Assembly (NCBI RefSeq): GCF_030160235.1
Contig: NZ_BSNY01000034.1
Location: 1 to 64,000, forward strand
From: Mesorhizobium huakuii
GTDB taxonomy: Bacteria > Pseudomonadota > Alphaproteobacteria > Rhizobiales > Rhizobiaceae
Length of the DNA stretch: 64,000 bases
Direction of reading: 5' to 3'
Positions 27,126-36,285 of the stretch are shown here, piece after piece (position 1 is the stretch's first letter; each line of letters starts with the position of its first letter). Under the pieces are notes generated by a model. That model had not been told where the DNA came from. It saw nothing but the letters and a program-made list of their open reading frames with translations, and did no database searches. The position numbers and the translations under genes were made by a program.

Positions 27126-27863
27126 TCAGCCCGGCCGCAGCATCGAGCGGGAGATGGCGAAGATGCGGTCGCTGCCAAGCATATAGGCCATCAGCGATTC
27201 CAGCCGGAACAGCCCGGCATAGGCGCGGTCGAGCACGTTGAGCGAACCGGTATAGGCGCCGAAGGCCGGCATGATCATGCGGCCGCCATCGCCGGCAAAG
27301 CAGCGCCGCCGCACCGAACGGCCGCGCTGGACGATGCGCGCGCAGGGATGGAGATGGCCTGCAATCTCGCCCTCGACGCGCACCTTGGACGGCTCATGCC
27401 GGAACAACAGCGAGCCGATGGCCAGTTCCCGCACCGTTTCACCGGGCAGATCGGCCGGCGCTTCCGGATCGTGATTGCCGGCGACCCAGAACCAGTCGCG
27501 GCCTGCCATCAGCGCTTCCAGCCGCTCGCGAAAACTCGCATGCATGCGCTCGGCGCCGCCGCCATCGTGAAAGGAGTCGCCCAGGCTGATGACGATCGAC
27601 GGCTGGTAGTCCGATATGACAGCCTGCAGCCTGAGCAAGGTCGCGCCGGTGTCATAGGGCGGGATCAGCGTGCCACGCCTTGCCAGCGACGAGCCTTTTT
27701 CCAGATGCAGGTCGGAGACCGCCAACAGCCTGAGTTCGGGAAAATAGAGCACGCCGCGCGGATCGCATACCGCGCGCTCGCCGGCGATGCCGATCATGTC
27801 GGCCTCGGCGATCAGCGACGTGCGCGCCAGCGAAAAATTCATCCCTCTACCTTCGTTCGTCAC
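27126..27863 (-). CDS. pdeM: Ligase-associated DNA damage response endonuclease PdeM
   Basis: A 245-residue calcineurin-like metallophosphoesterase. Metal-binding motifs in order: LLAVSDLHLEKGSS, VISLGDSFHDGG, WVAGNHDPEAP and GEIAGHLHPCARI. It matches the PdeM family found with Lhr-type helicases in bacterial DNA repair clusters. The start codon overlaps the stop of the helicase gene (ATGA), so the two are translationally coupled. An internal ATG seven codons later is an alternative start. It converges on soeC with only six bases between stops. Confidence 0.88.
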   Translation of the reverse strand: MTNEGRGMNFSLARTSLIAEADMIGIAGERAVCDPRGVLYFPELRLLAVSDLHLEKGSSLARRGTLIPPYDTGATLLRLQAVISDYQPSIVISLGDSFHDGGGAERMHASFRERLEALMAGRDWFWVAGNHDPEAPADLPGETVRELAIGSLLFRHEPSKVRVEGEIAGHLHPCARIVQRGRSVRRRCFAGDGGRMIMPAFGAYTGSLNVLDRAYAGLFRLESLMAYMLGSDRIFAISRSMLRPG

Positions 27864-30394
27864 CCTCGGCCCATGGCCTCTTCGACCAGGTCGGCCGCTT
27901 CCATGAGCAGCGAGTCATTGGCGCCGCCATTCACCGATTCCTTGCCGATCTCCAGCATGACAGGCACAGCCAGCGGCGAAATCTGCTCGAGATGCTTATG
28001 CATGATTCGACCGCGCACACGCGAGAGCATCTCGGCAAGTCTGCTGACATCGAGCAATCCGGCGGATGCGTCGGTGCGCGTCGCCTGCAACAGTATGTGG
28101 TCCGGCTCGTGGCTGCGCAGCACATCGTAGATCAGATCGGCCGAGACGGTTACCTGGCGGCCGCTCTTCTCCTGGCCCGGAAAACGCTTCTCGATCAGCC
28201 CGGCAATGACGGCGCAGGTGCGAAAGGTGCGCTTCAGCATCCAGCTGTCGTTCAGCCAGGCTTCGAGATCATCGCCCAGCATGTCCTCGTCGAACAGCGC
28301 GGCCAGAGACGGCTTCCTGGCTTTGAACAAGGCGGCCATGTCGTCCAGCGCCCAGACGGCCAGCGAATAGTCGGTGGCGACGAAGCCGAGCGGCCGGGCG
28401 TTCGCCCGCTCCAGTCGCCGTGTCAGCAACATGCCGAGCGTCTGGTGCGCCAGCCTGCCTTCGAAGGGATAGGCGACCATGTAGTGGCGGTTGCCGCGCG
28501 GAAAGGTCTCGACCAGAAGGTCGCCGCGCTTGGGCAGCACCGACTTTTCCTTCTGCAGCCGCAGCCAGTCGGCGACCTGTTCGGGCAGCGCCTGCCAGCG
28601 GTCGCTGTCGGCCAGCATGCCACGCACCTGATCAGCCAGATAGGTCGAGAGCGGAAACTTGCCGCCGGCATAGGACGGCACGATGATGTTGGCGCCCGCA
28701 CCATTGGAGACGACGCATTCGTTCTCACGGATGCCTTCGAAGCGCAGCACCTTGCCGGCGAAGAGGAAATTGTCGCCTGGGCGCAGTGTCTCGGCAAAAT
28801 ACTCCTCGATCTTGCCCAGCACCGGCCCGCCACGCCCGGCCATGCCGCGGCCCTGCCTGACATAGCGGACATTGAGCTCCGGCATCTCGACGATGGTGCC
28901 GACATTGAGGCGGTATTGCTGGGCGACGCGCGGATGCGAGACGCGCCACAGCCCATCCTTGGTCCTGCGGATACGCGCGTAACGCTCGTAGTTCTTCAGA
29001 GCATAACCACCGGTGGCGACGAAATCGACGACGCGGTCGAAAGTCTCGCGCGCCAGTCCGGCATAGGGCGCGGCACTGCGCACCTCCTCGAACAGATGGT
29101 CGGCGTCGAAAGGCGCGCCGCAAGCGACGCCGAGGACATGCTGCGACAGCACGTCTAGCGCGCCGGTGATCAATGGCGGCGTGTCCTGCGCACCGAGATA
29201 GTTGGCGTCGAGCGCAGCCCGGCACTCCAGCACCTCGAAACGGTTGGCCGGGATGAGGATCGCCTTGGACGGCTCGTCCATGCGGTGATTGGCGCGGCCG
29301 ATGCGCTGCGCCAGCCGACTGGCGCCCTTCGGCGCGCCGACATGCACGACCAGGTCGACATCGCCCCAATCGATGCCGAGATCGAGCGTCGAGGTGGCGA
29401 CGATCGCACGCAGCGCGTTCTCGCCCATCGCCTTTTCGACGCGCCGGCGCTGGCCGACATCGAGCGAGCCGTGATGCAAGGCGATCGGCAGCGAATCCTC
29501 GTTCGCCCGCCACAATTCCTGGAACAAAAGTTCGGCCTGGCTTCGGGTGTTGACGAACAGCAGCGTCGTGCGGTGGCGCTTGATCGCCTCATAAATCTCG
29601 GGAATGGCATAGCGAGCCGAATGGCCGGACCACGGCACGCGCTCTCGCGAATCCAGGATCGAGATATCAGGCTTGGCGCCACCCGCCACGGTGATGAGGC
29701 CAGCCATCGCAGGCCCCTTGGAGCCTGGGGGCGGATTCTGGCTGACCAGCCAGCGCCGCAATTCATCCGGCTCGGCCACTGTCGCCGACAGGCCGATGGT
29801 TTGCAGACCGGGCACGTAGTTGCGCAACCGCGCCAGGCCGAGCGCCAAGAGATGGCCGCGTTTCGACGTCACCAGGGAATGCAACTCGTCCAGCACGACA
29901 TAGCGCAGATCCTCGAAGAAGCGCCTGGCGTCGGGGGCGGCGATCAGCAGCGCCAGTTGCTCGGGGGTTGTCAGCAAGATATCGGGCGGCACCAGCTTCT
30001 GGCGCTGGCGCTTGTGGGAAGGCGTGTCGCCGGTGCGTGTCTCGATGCTGATCGGCAGACCGATCTCCTCGACCGGCTTGCCGAGATTGCGCTCGATGTC
30101 GACGGCCAGCGCCTTCAGCGGCGAGATGTAGAGCGTGTGGATGCCGCGATGCGCCTGCCCAGGCTTCCGCCTTGGCCTGACGGCCAGTTCAGTCAGCGAT
30201 GGCAGGAAGCCGGCCAGCGTCTTGCCGGCCCCGGTCGGCGCGATCAACAGCACCGATTGGCCACTTTGAGCCTTCGCCAGCAATTCGATCTGATGGGCGC
30301 GCGGCGACCAGCCTTTCTCACCGAACCATCTCAGGAATGGTTCCGGCAGGGCAATGGCGGCATTCTGCTCGGCAAGGCGCGGCTCAACTGTCAC
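27860..30394 (-). CDS. lhr: Ligase-associated DNA damage response DEXH-box helicase (Lhr-core)
   Basis: An 844-residue superfamily 2 helicase. Walker A is LIAPTGAGKTLAGFLPSL near residue 50. The DEXH box is YVVLDELHSLV. Helicase C-terminal motifs are IALHHGSLDVGQRRRVEKA, VATSTLDLGIDWGDVDLVVH and RLAQRIGRANHRM. A winged-helix/DUF1998-like core follows. Lhr-core proteins translocate 3'-5' on single-stranded DNA and unwind RNA:DNA or DNA duplexes. The 4-base overlap with pdeM confirms the usual pair. The ATP-dependent ligase and exonuclease that often complete this cluster are not adjacent. Confidence 0.92.
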   Translation of the reverse strand: MTVEPRLAEQNAAIALPEPFLRWFGEKGWSPRAHQIELLAKAQSGQSVLLIAPTGAGKTLAGFLPSLTELAVRPRRKPGQAHRGIHTLYISPLKALAVDIERNLGKPVEEIGLPISIETRTGDTPSHKRQRQKLVPPDILLTTPEQLALLIAAPDARRFFEDLRYVVLDELHSLVTSKRGHLLALGLARLRNYVPGLQTIGLSATVAEPDELRRWLVSQNPPPGSKGPAMAGLITVAGGAKPDISILDSRERVPWSGHSARYAIPEIYEAIKRHRTTLLFVNTRSQAELLFQELWRANEDSLPIALHHGSLDVGQRRRVEKAMGENALRAIVATSTLDLGIDWGDVDLVVHVGAPKGASRLAQRIGRANHRMDEPSKAILIPANRFEVLECRAALDANYLGAQDTPPLITGALDVLSQHVLGVACGAPFDADHLFEEVRSAAPYAGLARETFDRVVDFVATGGYALKNYERYARIRRTKDGLWRVSHPRVAQQYRLNVGTIVEMPELNVRYVRQGRGMAGRGGPVLGKIEEYFAETLRPGDNFLFAGKVLRFEGIRENECVVSNGAGANIIVPSYAGGKFPLSTYLADQVRGMLADSDRWQALPEQVADWLRLQKEKSVLPKRGDLLVETFPRGNRHYMVAYPFEGRLAHQTLGMLLTRRLERANARPLGFVATDYSLAVWALDDMAALFKARKPSLAALFDEDMLGDDLEAWLNDSWMLKRTFRTCAVIAGLIEKRFPGQEKSGRQVTVSADLIYDVLRSHEPDHILLQATRTDASAGLLDVSRLAEMLSRVRGRIMHKHLEQISPLAVPVMLEIGKESVNGGANDSLLMEAADLVEEAMGRG

Positions 30395-30460
30395 GCGCCA
30401 GAGGTAGCGCGGCCACGGGCAATCGCCAAGGAAAATCGGAACAAAAGGGGATCGTGGCGT

Positions 30461-30487
30461 TCCTCGCCCCGTTTACGGGGAGAAGGA
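30461..30487. repeat. REP-like palindrome between lhr and the C40 peptidase gene
   Basis: The 97-base gap contains CCCCGT-TT-ACGGGG within TCCTCGCCCCGTTTACGGGG and a following AGAAGG. This is the look of the short dispersed intergenic palindrome common in Mesorhizobium and related genomes. It may also act as a weak transcription or mRNA-end signal for the C40 peptidase gene. Confidence 0.5.
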
Positions 30488-30491
30488 AAGG

Positions 30492-31352
30492 TCACGGCCT
30501 TCGAAACCCGGTCGGGCCGCCATAGAGGTAACCAATGCGGGCGATGGCGTCCCTCAGCCCTTCGCGCGAGACCAGCATGGTGTGGCCATTGGCGTGGATC
30601 ATGGTCTCGGGGTCGGCCATGACGGCGACATGGCCTTTCCAGAAGACAAGGTCGCCCCGACGCAATCCGGCATAGTCCGGGCCGGGTTCGAGCGGCTCGC
30701 CGATGCTTGCTGCCTGCATGTCGGAATCGCGCAGCACGTTTTTGCCGGTCATGCGCATCGCCAGCTGCACCAGGCCGGAACAGTCGATGCCGAAGCCGGA
30801 CACACCGCCCCACAGATAGGGTGTGCCCAGAAACGTCTCGGCAACCGCGACATAGTCGGCGGCAACTTCTCCGGTTGGCCTGAGGTGACCAGCGATGATC
30901 GCTTCGCCTGACGGCAGGACGGCATAATGCGTGCCGCGCGTCTCGGCGGTGCCCGTCACCGTCACGGTCGACCCCATCGACAGCTGTCCCGCGATCGGAA
31001 AGCGCAGATCCGGACCGGGATAGAGAAAGGTGCGGGGCACCGAGACGATATGAGTGGGCGTTTGGTCCCGTCCGCCGAGCTCGGTTGCGGCGACATAGCC
31101 GACATAGCCGTCGCGTTCGGCCTGGATCCAGGCCCAGCCTTCGGCATTCTCGAAAACCAGCACATCGTCGCCGAACAGGGCTTGTGTGTTGATGCCGGCA
31201 TCCGCGCGCGGCGCCTTGCGGATGTCGGCCACCGAGGCCGAAATCCGCGCCGGCTGGCCGGCGACGAAACGCTCGGCGGTAACCTCGCCTTTCAGCCTTG
31301 CGTCGGCAAGGTCGGAACGGAATGCGTGGAGACGGGCATCGTGAGCAGTCAA
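30492..31352 (-). CDS. NlpC/P60 (C40) cell-wall peptidase with SH3-like domains
   Basis: A 286-residue protein from the preferred TTG start. Two bacterial SH3-like regions (about 40-95 and 100-160: VLVFENAEGWAWIQAERDGY, RTFLYPGPDLRFPIAGQLSM) precede an NlpC/P60 domain. The catalytic Cys191 is in GFGIDCSGLVQLAMR and His241 is in WKGHVAVMADPE. The family cleaves D-Glu to meso-DAP bonds in peptidoglycan peptides. No signal peptide is visible, so a recycling role on imported muropeptides is possible. TTG at 31352 (giving M-T-A-H-D-A-R-L) or 31361 are the likely starts; neither has a strong ribosome site. It follows the MarR gene by about 30 bases. Confidence 0.82.
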   Translation of the reverse strand: MTAHDARLHAFRSDLADARLKGEVTAERFVAGQPARISASVADIRKAPRADAGINTQALFGDDVLVFENAEGWAWIQAERDGYVGYVAATELGGRDQTPTHIVSVPRTFLYPGPDLRFPIAGQLSMGSTVTVTGTAETRGTHYAVLPSGEAIIAGHLRPTGEVAADYVAVAETFLGTPYLWGGVSGFGIDCSGLVQLAMRMTGKNVLRDSDMQAASIGEPLEPGPDYAGLRRGDLVFWKGHVAVMADPETMIHANGHTMLVSREGLRDAIARIGYLYGGPTGFRRP

Positions 31353-31383
31353 AATCGGCAACCCTGTTGTATGGGCAAAACAG

Positions 31384-31734
31384 TCAGATGGGCAGTTCGT
31401 GGGCCTTGGCGATGATACCATCGCCGAAGCGCTCGACAAAGAGCGCGCCCTCCACCGTGCGCTTGATCAGCACGTTGCGCTTGTCGAGTTCGTCGCGATG
31501 GCGCGACACCAGCTTCAGGGCGCCCATCGTGTCGAGCGCGCGCGTGATCACCGGCTTGGTGACATTGAGACGGGCGGCCAGCCCGCGCACCGTGTGCGGC
31601 GGCGGATCGAGATAGATGGTGAACAGGATCGCCGTCTGGCGCATGGTCAGGTCTGGCGCGTCGTCGCGCACCTGCGACAGCATGACTTGCTGCCACAGTC
31701 GCAAGGCCTGGCTCGGGCGCATCGCAATCGACAT
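31384..31734 (-). CDS. Short MarR-family winged-helix regulator
   Basis: A 116-residue MarR-type protein, somewhat shorter than the usual 140-150. The winged helix reads LTMRQTAILFTIYLD, HTVRGLAARLNVTKPVITRA, LDTMGALKLVSRHRDELDKR and NVLIKRTVEGALFVERFG. It lies between the aminopeptidase and the C40 peptidase on the same strand, with gaps of 78 and about 30 bases, so it probably belongs to one transcription unit. Target and ligand are unknown; regulation of this peptide-processing group is the simplest idea. Confidence 0.8.
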   Translation of the reverse strand: MSIAMRPSQALRLWQQVMLSQVRDDAPDLTMRQTAILFTIYLDPPPHTVRGLAARLNVTKPVITRALDTMGALKLVSRHRDELDKRNVLIKRTVEGALFVERFGDGIIAKAHELPI

Positions 31735-31812
31735 CGCGCCAGCATGACGGCAAATTGTTTCGGTTCCGTTTCAGTTTCGGCGATTTGCCGGCTCTGCTTG
31801 CTGCCACCCCCA

Positions 31813-33177
31813 TCAGCCAAAGCGTGTCGAGATGATCCGTTCCAGCGCCCGGATGCCTTGCGCCTCGCCGCCGGCGGGGCCGTGCGGGCGATCGGCGGGG
31901 TTCCAGGCGAAGATGTCGAAATGCGCCCAGCCCGCCGTCTTCTCGACAAAGCGCTTGAGGAACAGCGCCGCCGTGATCGAACCGGCGAAACCGTCCGTGG
32001 TGACGTTGTTGATGTCGGCGATCTTCGACGACAGTTTCGCATCGTAGGGCCGCCACAGCGGCATGCGCCACAGCGGATCCTCGACCGCCAGCGATGCCGC
32101 GGCGAGATCCGAGGCCAGCGCCTCGTCGCCGGTATAGAAAGGCGGCAGATCGGGGCCAAGCGCGACACGCGCCGCTCCGGTAAGCGTCGCCATGTCGACC
32201 AGCAGCTGCGGCTCCTCGTCATCGGCCAGCGCCAGCGCGTCGCCGAGCACGAGCCTGCCTTCAGCGTCCGTGTTGCCGATCTCGACAGTGATGCCCTTGC
32301 GGCTCACCAGCACGTCGCCGGGCCGAAAAGCATTACCGGCAATCGAATTCTCGACCGCGGGGATCAGTACGCGCAGCCGCACGTTCAACCCGGCGGCCAT
32401 GATCATCGAGGCCAGGCCAAGCACATTGGCGGCGCCGCCCATGTCCTTCTTCATCAAGAGCATGCCGGATGACGGCTTGATGTCGAGACCGCCCGTGTCG
32501 AAGCAGACGCCCTTGCCGACCAGCGTCACCTTCGGCGCGCCCGGTTGCCCCCAGATCATGTCGATCAGGCGCGGCGCGCCTGATGAAGCACGGCCGACGG
32601 CGTGGATCATCGGGAAGTTCCGCGCCAGCAGCTCGTCGCCCTTGATGACGGAGACTTCGGCCTTGTGCGCCGCGGCCAGGGTGCGCACCGCCTTCTCCAG
32701 ATCATCCGGCCCCATGTCGCTGGTCGGTGTGTTGACCAGATCACGGGCCAGGAAGACGCCATCCGCGATGCGGCGAACGCGCGCCGCGTCGACACCGGCC
32801 GGCACGTCGAAACGCAGCGCCTTGCCCGGCTTCTTGCCATAACGGGTAAAGACATACCCACCGAGCGCCAGCGCGATGGCCGCGAGTTCCGGCTCGGCCG
32901 GAGCGGAGGCGAAATGCCAGTCGCCTTCCGGGAGGGCTTTCGAGAGCGCGCCGAGACCGAGCGCGCCTTCCCCGTCGCCGATGCCGAACAGCGCGCCGGC
33001 AAGCGCGCCATTTTCGCCGGGCACGGCCAGCGTCCTGCCTGCGTCGCCGGAAAAGCCGTTGGCCTTGGCCCATGCGATAGCAGATGGCGCTAGGCCCGCG
33101 GCCTCCAGGCCGTCGCGGCCCACCAGATGCACCGGCAGCGCACCTTGCAATTTCGTCTCGACGAGTTCGACAGGCAT
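31813..33177 (-). CDS. Leucyl aminopeptidase family protein (M17)
   Basis: A 454-residue M17 metallopeptidase. The metal and catalytic region includes VTLVGKGVCFDTGGLDIKPS, MLLMKKDMGGAANVLGLA and the family signature NTDAEGRLVLGDALALAD. These enzymes release N-terminal residues from peptides using two metal ions in a cytoplasmic hexamer. The N-terminal domain is of ordinary length. ATG at 33177 has GGAGAAC upstream. It heads a minus-strand group with the MarR regulator and the C40 peptidase, suggesting processing of small or cell-wall-derived peptides. Confidence 0.92.
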   Translation of the reverse strand: MPVELVETKLQGALPVHLVGRDGLEAAGLAPSAIAWAKANGFSGDAGRTLAVPGENGALAGALFGIGDGEGALGLGALSKALPEGDWHFASAPAEPELAAIALALGGYVFTRYGKKPGKALRFDVPAGVDAARVRRIADGVFLARDLVNTPTSDMGPDDLEKAVRTLAAAHKAEVSVIKGDELLARNFPMIHAVGRASSGAPRLIDMIWGQPGAPKVTLVGKGVCFDTGGLDIKPSSGMLLMKKDMGGAANVLGLASMIMAAGLNVRLRVLIPAVENSIAGNAFRPGDVLVSRKGITVEIGNTDAEGRLVLGDALALADDEEPQLLVDMATLTGAARVALGPDLPPFYTGDEALASDLAAASLAVEDPLWRMPLWRPYDAKLSSKIADINNVTTDGFAGSITAALFLKRFVEKTAGWAHFDIFAWNPADRPHGPAGGEAQGIRALERIISTRFG

Positions 33178-33218
33178 TCGATGTTCTCCTGCCGACCCGG
33201 GCCCCGAGTCGGCGTTTC

Positions 33219-33233
33219 TTAACTATCCGTTAG
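33219..33233. promoter_or_regulatory. CtrA-like box between the aminopeptidase gene and tadD
   Basis: TTAA-CTATCCG-TTAG is one mismatch from TTAA-N7-TTAA. It lies about 75 bases before the tadD start and 40 bases before the aminopeptidase start, in a short AT-rich divergent gap. It is one of several such boxes around the pilus locus. Confidence 0.35.
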
Positions 33234-33308
33234 GGTTAACAGAATATTTCTGCGGGAGGGAAGATGGCCACGCAATGGCCGCGCGCATGAATGGAGGCCC
33301 AGGTGCCG

Positions 33309-34130
33309 ATGCCGACCAACCGCACAGTGAATGCCAGGGGAAAACGGCTCGCCACCACCGCCCTCATGCTCGCGCTCGCGGCGAGCGTCGCCGGTTGCGG
33401 AACCAGCAGGATGACAACCGGCTCGATCGGCCGCAGCGGCGGCAAGCCGCTGGAGAGCATGTCCGCGGGAGAGGTGCATAACGCCACGGCGGCCCTCGGC
33501 CAGTCCTACGCCAAGAATCCCAACGACAAGCGAATCGCAACCAACTTCGCGGCCGCGCTGCAGATGGACGGCGATGCCGACCAGTCACTTGCCGTAATGC
33601 GCAAACTGGCGATCGCCTATCCCAAGGATCGCGACGTGCTCGCCGCCTATGGCAAGGCGCTGGCCGCCAATGGCCAGTTCGACGCAGCGCTCGACGCCGT
33701 GCGCCGCGCGCAGACGCCGGAATATCCCGACTGGAAGCTGGTGTCGGCGGAAGCCGCCATCCTTGACCAGCTCGGCCAGAAGGACAATGCGCGCCAGCTT
33801 TACCGCAAGGCCCTCGAACTCAAGCCGAACGACCCCTCGGTTCTCTCCAATCTCGGCATGTCCTATGTGCTGGAAGGGGACCTGCGCACCGCGGAAACCT
33901 ATATGCGTTCCGCCGCCCAGCAACCCAATGCCGACAGCCGCGTGCGTCAAAACCTGGCGCTGGTTGTCGGCCTGCAGGGCCGCTTCGACGAAGCCGAGAA
34001 GATCGCATCGCAGGAGCTCTCCCCCGAGCAGGCTCAGGCCAATGTCGCTTATCTCAGGCAGATGCTTGCGCAGCAGAATGCCTGGGGGCAGCTCAAGGAT
34101 CAGGACAAGTCGAAGCCGGCAACCAACTGA
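33309..34130 (+). CDS. tadD: TadD-like TPR lipoprotein of the Tad pilus
   Basis: A 273-residue lipoprotein with the lipobox SVAGC (Cys30) after a hydrophobic signal, then tetratricopeptide repeats (DRDVLAAYGKALAANGQFDA, ARQLYRKALELKPNDPSVLS, NLGMSYVLEGDLRTAETYM). TadD-type proteins, like PilF, help assemble the secretin in the outer membrane. ATG at 33309 is preferred, with GGAGG 11 bases upstream; ATG at 33291 would add six residues before the signal. It converges on tadC with a shared terminator instead of sitting at the operon end. Confidence 0.87.
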   Translation: MPTNRTVNARGKRLATTALMLALAASVAGCGTSRMTTGSIGRSGGKPLESMSAGEVHNATAALGQSYAKNPNDKRIATNFAAALQMDGDADQSLAVMRKLAIAYPKDRDVLAAYGKALAANGQFDAALDAVRRAQTPEYPDWKLVSAEAAILDQLGQKDNARQLYRKALELKPNDPSVLSNLGMSYVLEGDLRTAETYMRSAAQQPNADSRVRQNLALVVGLQGRFDEAEKIASQELSPEQAQANVAYLRQMLAQQNAWGQLKDQDKSKPATN

Positions 34131-34157
34131 GGCGACGATCTACAAAGGGCCCAATGG

Positions 34158-34199
34158 AACGAAGAAAGCCGCGCTGAGTTCAGCGCGGCTTTCTTCGTT
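34158..34199. terminator. Bidirectional terminator between tadD and tadC
   Basis: A perfect 20-base-pair inverted repeat with a two-base centre (AACGAAGAAAGCCGCGCTGA and its complement) lies between the convergent stops. It has A-runs on the left and T-runs on the right, so it can terminate both transcripts. Confidence 0.9.
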
Positions 34200-34219
34200 T
34201 ATCCTGATGTGCCTCGCCG

Positions 34220-35239
34220 CTATTTGGTCGATGATGAAGGATGATCGGTGCCGAAGATGCCGCGCTGGCTGACCTGGATGCCGGCCGGACCCAGGATGAT
34301 GGCGAAAAGCACCGGCAGGAAGAACAGGATCATCGGCACGGTGAGCTTGGGCGGCAAGGCGGCGGCCTTCTTCTCGGCGGCATTCATGCGCTGGTCACGG
34401 CTTTCGGCGGCAAGCACGCGCAATGCGTGCGCCACGGGCGTGCCGTAGCGTTCGGCCTGGACAAGCGCCTGCGACACCGATTTGACCGATTCCAGACCGG
34501 TGCGGTTCGCAAGATTCTCATAGGCCTGCTTGCGTTCCTGCAGGTAAGAGAGCTCGGCGTTGGTGAGGATGAATTCTTCCGCCAGAGCCACCGACTGAGC
34601 GCCGATCTCGTCAGCGACCTTGCGGAGCGCGGCTTCCACCGACATGCCCGACTCCACGCAGATGAGCATCAGGTCGAGCGCATCCGGCCAGGCCATCTGG
34701 ATCGACTGCTTGCGCTTGGTGGCGCGATTGTTGACATAGAGGACCGGTGCGTAAAAGCCGCCATAGGCGACGAGAACGCAGACGAACAGCCGGATGACCA
34801 GGGGTTTGTCAGGCAATCCTCCGAGTACGAATATGTAGACCAGACCCAGCGCGAAGCCGACAAAAGGCAGCACGAGGCGGAAGAAGAGAAACCGCGTCAG
34901 CGGGTTCTGTCCGCGAAAGCCAGCGACCTTGAGCTTCTGCAAGGTGCTCTCGTCGGCCAGTGCGCGCCGCAGGTCGAGCCGATCGACAATGTTGCGCATG
35001 CCGACCGACTGTTGCTCGCGCAGGCCCTTGCGGCGGCGATCGGCCTCGCTCGCGAGCCGTGCGCGCTGCTTGGCGCGAAGCTCGTCGCGCTCCAGCGCGA
35101 CCGACTTCATGCGCGATTTGAGCTGGTTTCCGCCGAATGCGGGCAACAATGTAAAGACCGTCGCGAACACGGCGATGCCGACCAGCAGCGCGATCAGCAG
35201 GCTGGGGTCCGTCAGTGATTTGATGACTTGTTCGGTCAT
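34220..35239 (-). CDS. tadC: Tad pilus inner-membrane platform protein TadC
   Basis: A 339-residue type II secretion F-domain protein. Hydrophobic segments flank the cytoplasmic T2SSF domain (SIQMAWPDALDLMLICVESG, MSVEAALRKVADEIGAQS, ESRDQRMNAAEKKAAALPPK). It forms the platform with TadB on which the CpaF ATPase works. It lies nine bases after tadB on the same strand and is the last gene of the long cpa-tad operon, just before the bidirectional terminator. Confidence 0.92.
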   Translation of the reverse strand: MTEQVIKSLTDPSLLIALLVGIAVFATVFTLLPAFGGNQLKSRMKSVALERDELRAKQRARLASEADRRRKGLREQQSVGMRNIVDRLDLRRALADESTLQKLKVAGFRGQNPLTRFLFFRLVLPFVGFALGLVYIFVLGGLPDKPLVIRLFVCVLVAYGGFYAPVLYVNNRATKRKQSIQMAWPDALDLMLICVESGMSVEAALRKVADEIGAQSVALAEEFILTNAELSYLQERKQAYENLANRTGLESVKSVSQALVQAERYGTPVAHALRVLAAESRDQRMNAAEKKAAALPPKLTVPMILFFLPVLFAIILGPAGIQVSQRGIFGTDHPSSSTK

Positions 35240-35248
35240 GCCACGGCC

Positions 35249-36262
35249 CTAGACTTCAAAGTTCATCATCTTGCGCATGACCAGGATGCCGATCGACATC
35301 CAGACAGCGGCACAACCCAGTATCAGATTGCCAACGCTGGTGTTGAACAGCGGCATCAGATAGTCGGGACTGGAAAGATAGACGAGAAAGGCAACGATAA
35401 AGGGCAGCGCGCCGATGATGGCCGCGGACGCCTTCGCCTCCATGGACAGCGCCTGCACCTTGGCTTTCATCTTCTTGCGATCACGAAGCACGCGTGAAAG
35501 GTTGCCCAGCGCCTCGGACAGATTGCCGCCGGCCTGCGACTGGATCTGGATGACGATGCCGAAGAAACTCGCCTCGGTGCACGGCATGGTTTCGGGCATA
35601 CGCAAGGTCGCATCGGGGATCGAAATGCCCATCTGCTGCGAATCGACGATGCGGCGAAACTCCGTTTTCACCGGCTCGGGGGATTCGTTGGCGATCAGGC
35701 GCACGGCATCGTTCAGCGGCAGGCCGGACTTGACCGCGCGCACGATGATGTCGAGCGCGTTTGGAAATTCATTGAGGAATGCCTTGACCCGGCGCGTGCG
35801 GCGAAACGATACGAACCAGCGCGGCAGGCCGAGCGCGCCAGCCAACAGCACACCGGGCAAGACGAGCATCGGCGCGCCGGCCACGAATGCGACCACCGTC
35901 AGCGCGAGACCGCATATGGCGGAATAGATGTAGAAACGCTCGATCGAGACCTTCATCCCGGCCTGCCGGAGTTGCGCCTTCAGCGGCGGCTTCTTGATGG
36001 CGCTGTCCTTGGTCTTCTGCTTCTCATCGAGTTCCTTCAGCGAATCCTGCACGGATTTCCGGCGCTTGGCCGCATCCGTCGCGCGGTCGCGGGTGGCCTT
36101 GACGATGGAGCGGTCCGTCTCGGCGGCCTTGATCGTTTCCAGCCGCTTGCCAGCCTGTTTCTCATTGCTGATCTGGTTGAACAGGAATGCATAGGCGACC
36201 GCGCCGGCGCTGAAGCCGGCGAGCACGACAAACGCCAATACGGTGCCGTCAATTCCAAACAT
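35249..36262 (-). CDS. tadB: Tad pilus inner-membrane platform protein TadB
   Basis: A 337-residue paralogue of TadC with an N-terminal membrane segment (GTVLAFVVLAGFSAGAVAYA), a charged linker, paired membrane helices (YIYSAICGLALTVVAFVAG) and a T2SSF domain (EFPNALDIIVRAVKSGLPLN, FGIVIQIQSQAGGNLSEAL). It pairs with TadC in the inner membrane. Gaps of 23 bases to cpaF and 9 to tadC indicate one operon. Confidence 0.92.
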   Translation of the reverse strand: MFGIDGTVLAFVVLAGFSAGAVAYAFLFNQISNEKQAGKRLETIKAAETDRSIVKATRDRATDAAKRRKSVQDSLKELDEKQKTKDSAIKKPPLKAQLRQAGMKVSIERFYIYSAICGLALTVVAFVAGAPMLVLPGVLLAGALGLPRWFVSFRRTRRVKAFLNEFPNALDIIVRAVKSGLPLNDAVRLIANESPEPVKTEFRRIVDSQQMGISIPDATLRMPETMPCTEASFFGIVIQIQSQAGGNLSEALGNLSRVLRDRKKMKAKVQALSMEAKASAAIIGALPFIVAFLVYLSSPDYLMPLFNTSVGNLILGCAAVWMSIGILVMRKMMNFEV

Positions 36263-36285
36263 CGACCAGAACCCTCAACGCCGCG

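Noticed and set aside
34241-35218. A 325-codon plus-strand open frame opposite tadC
   Set aside because: tadC is unmistakable, and the opposite frame has no domain match or ribosome site.
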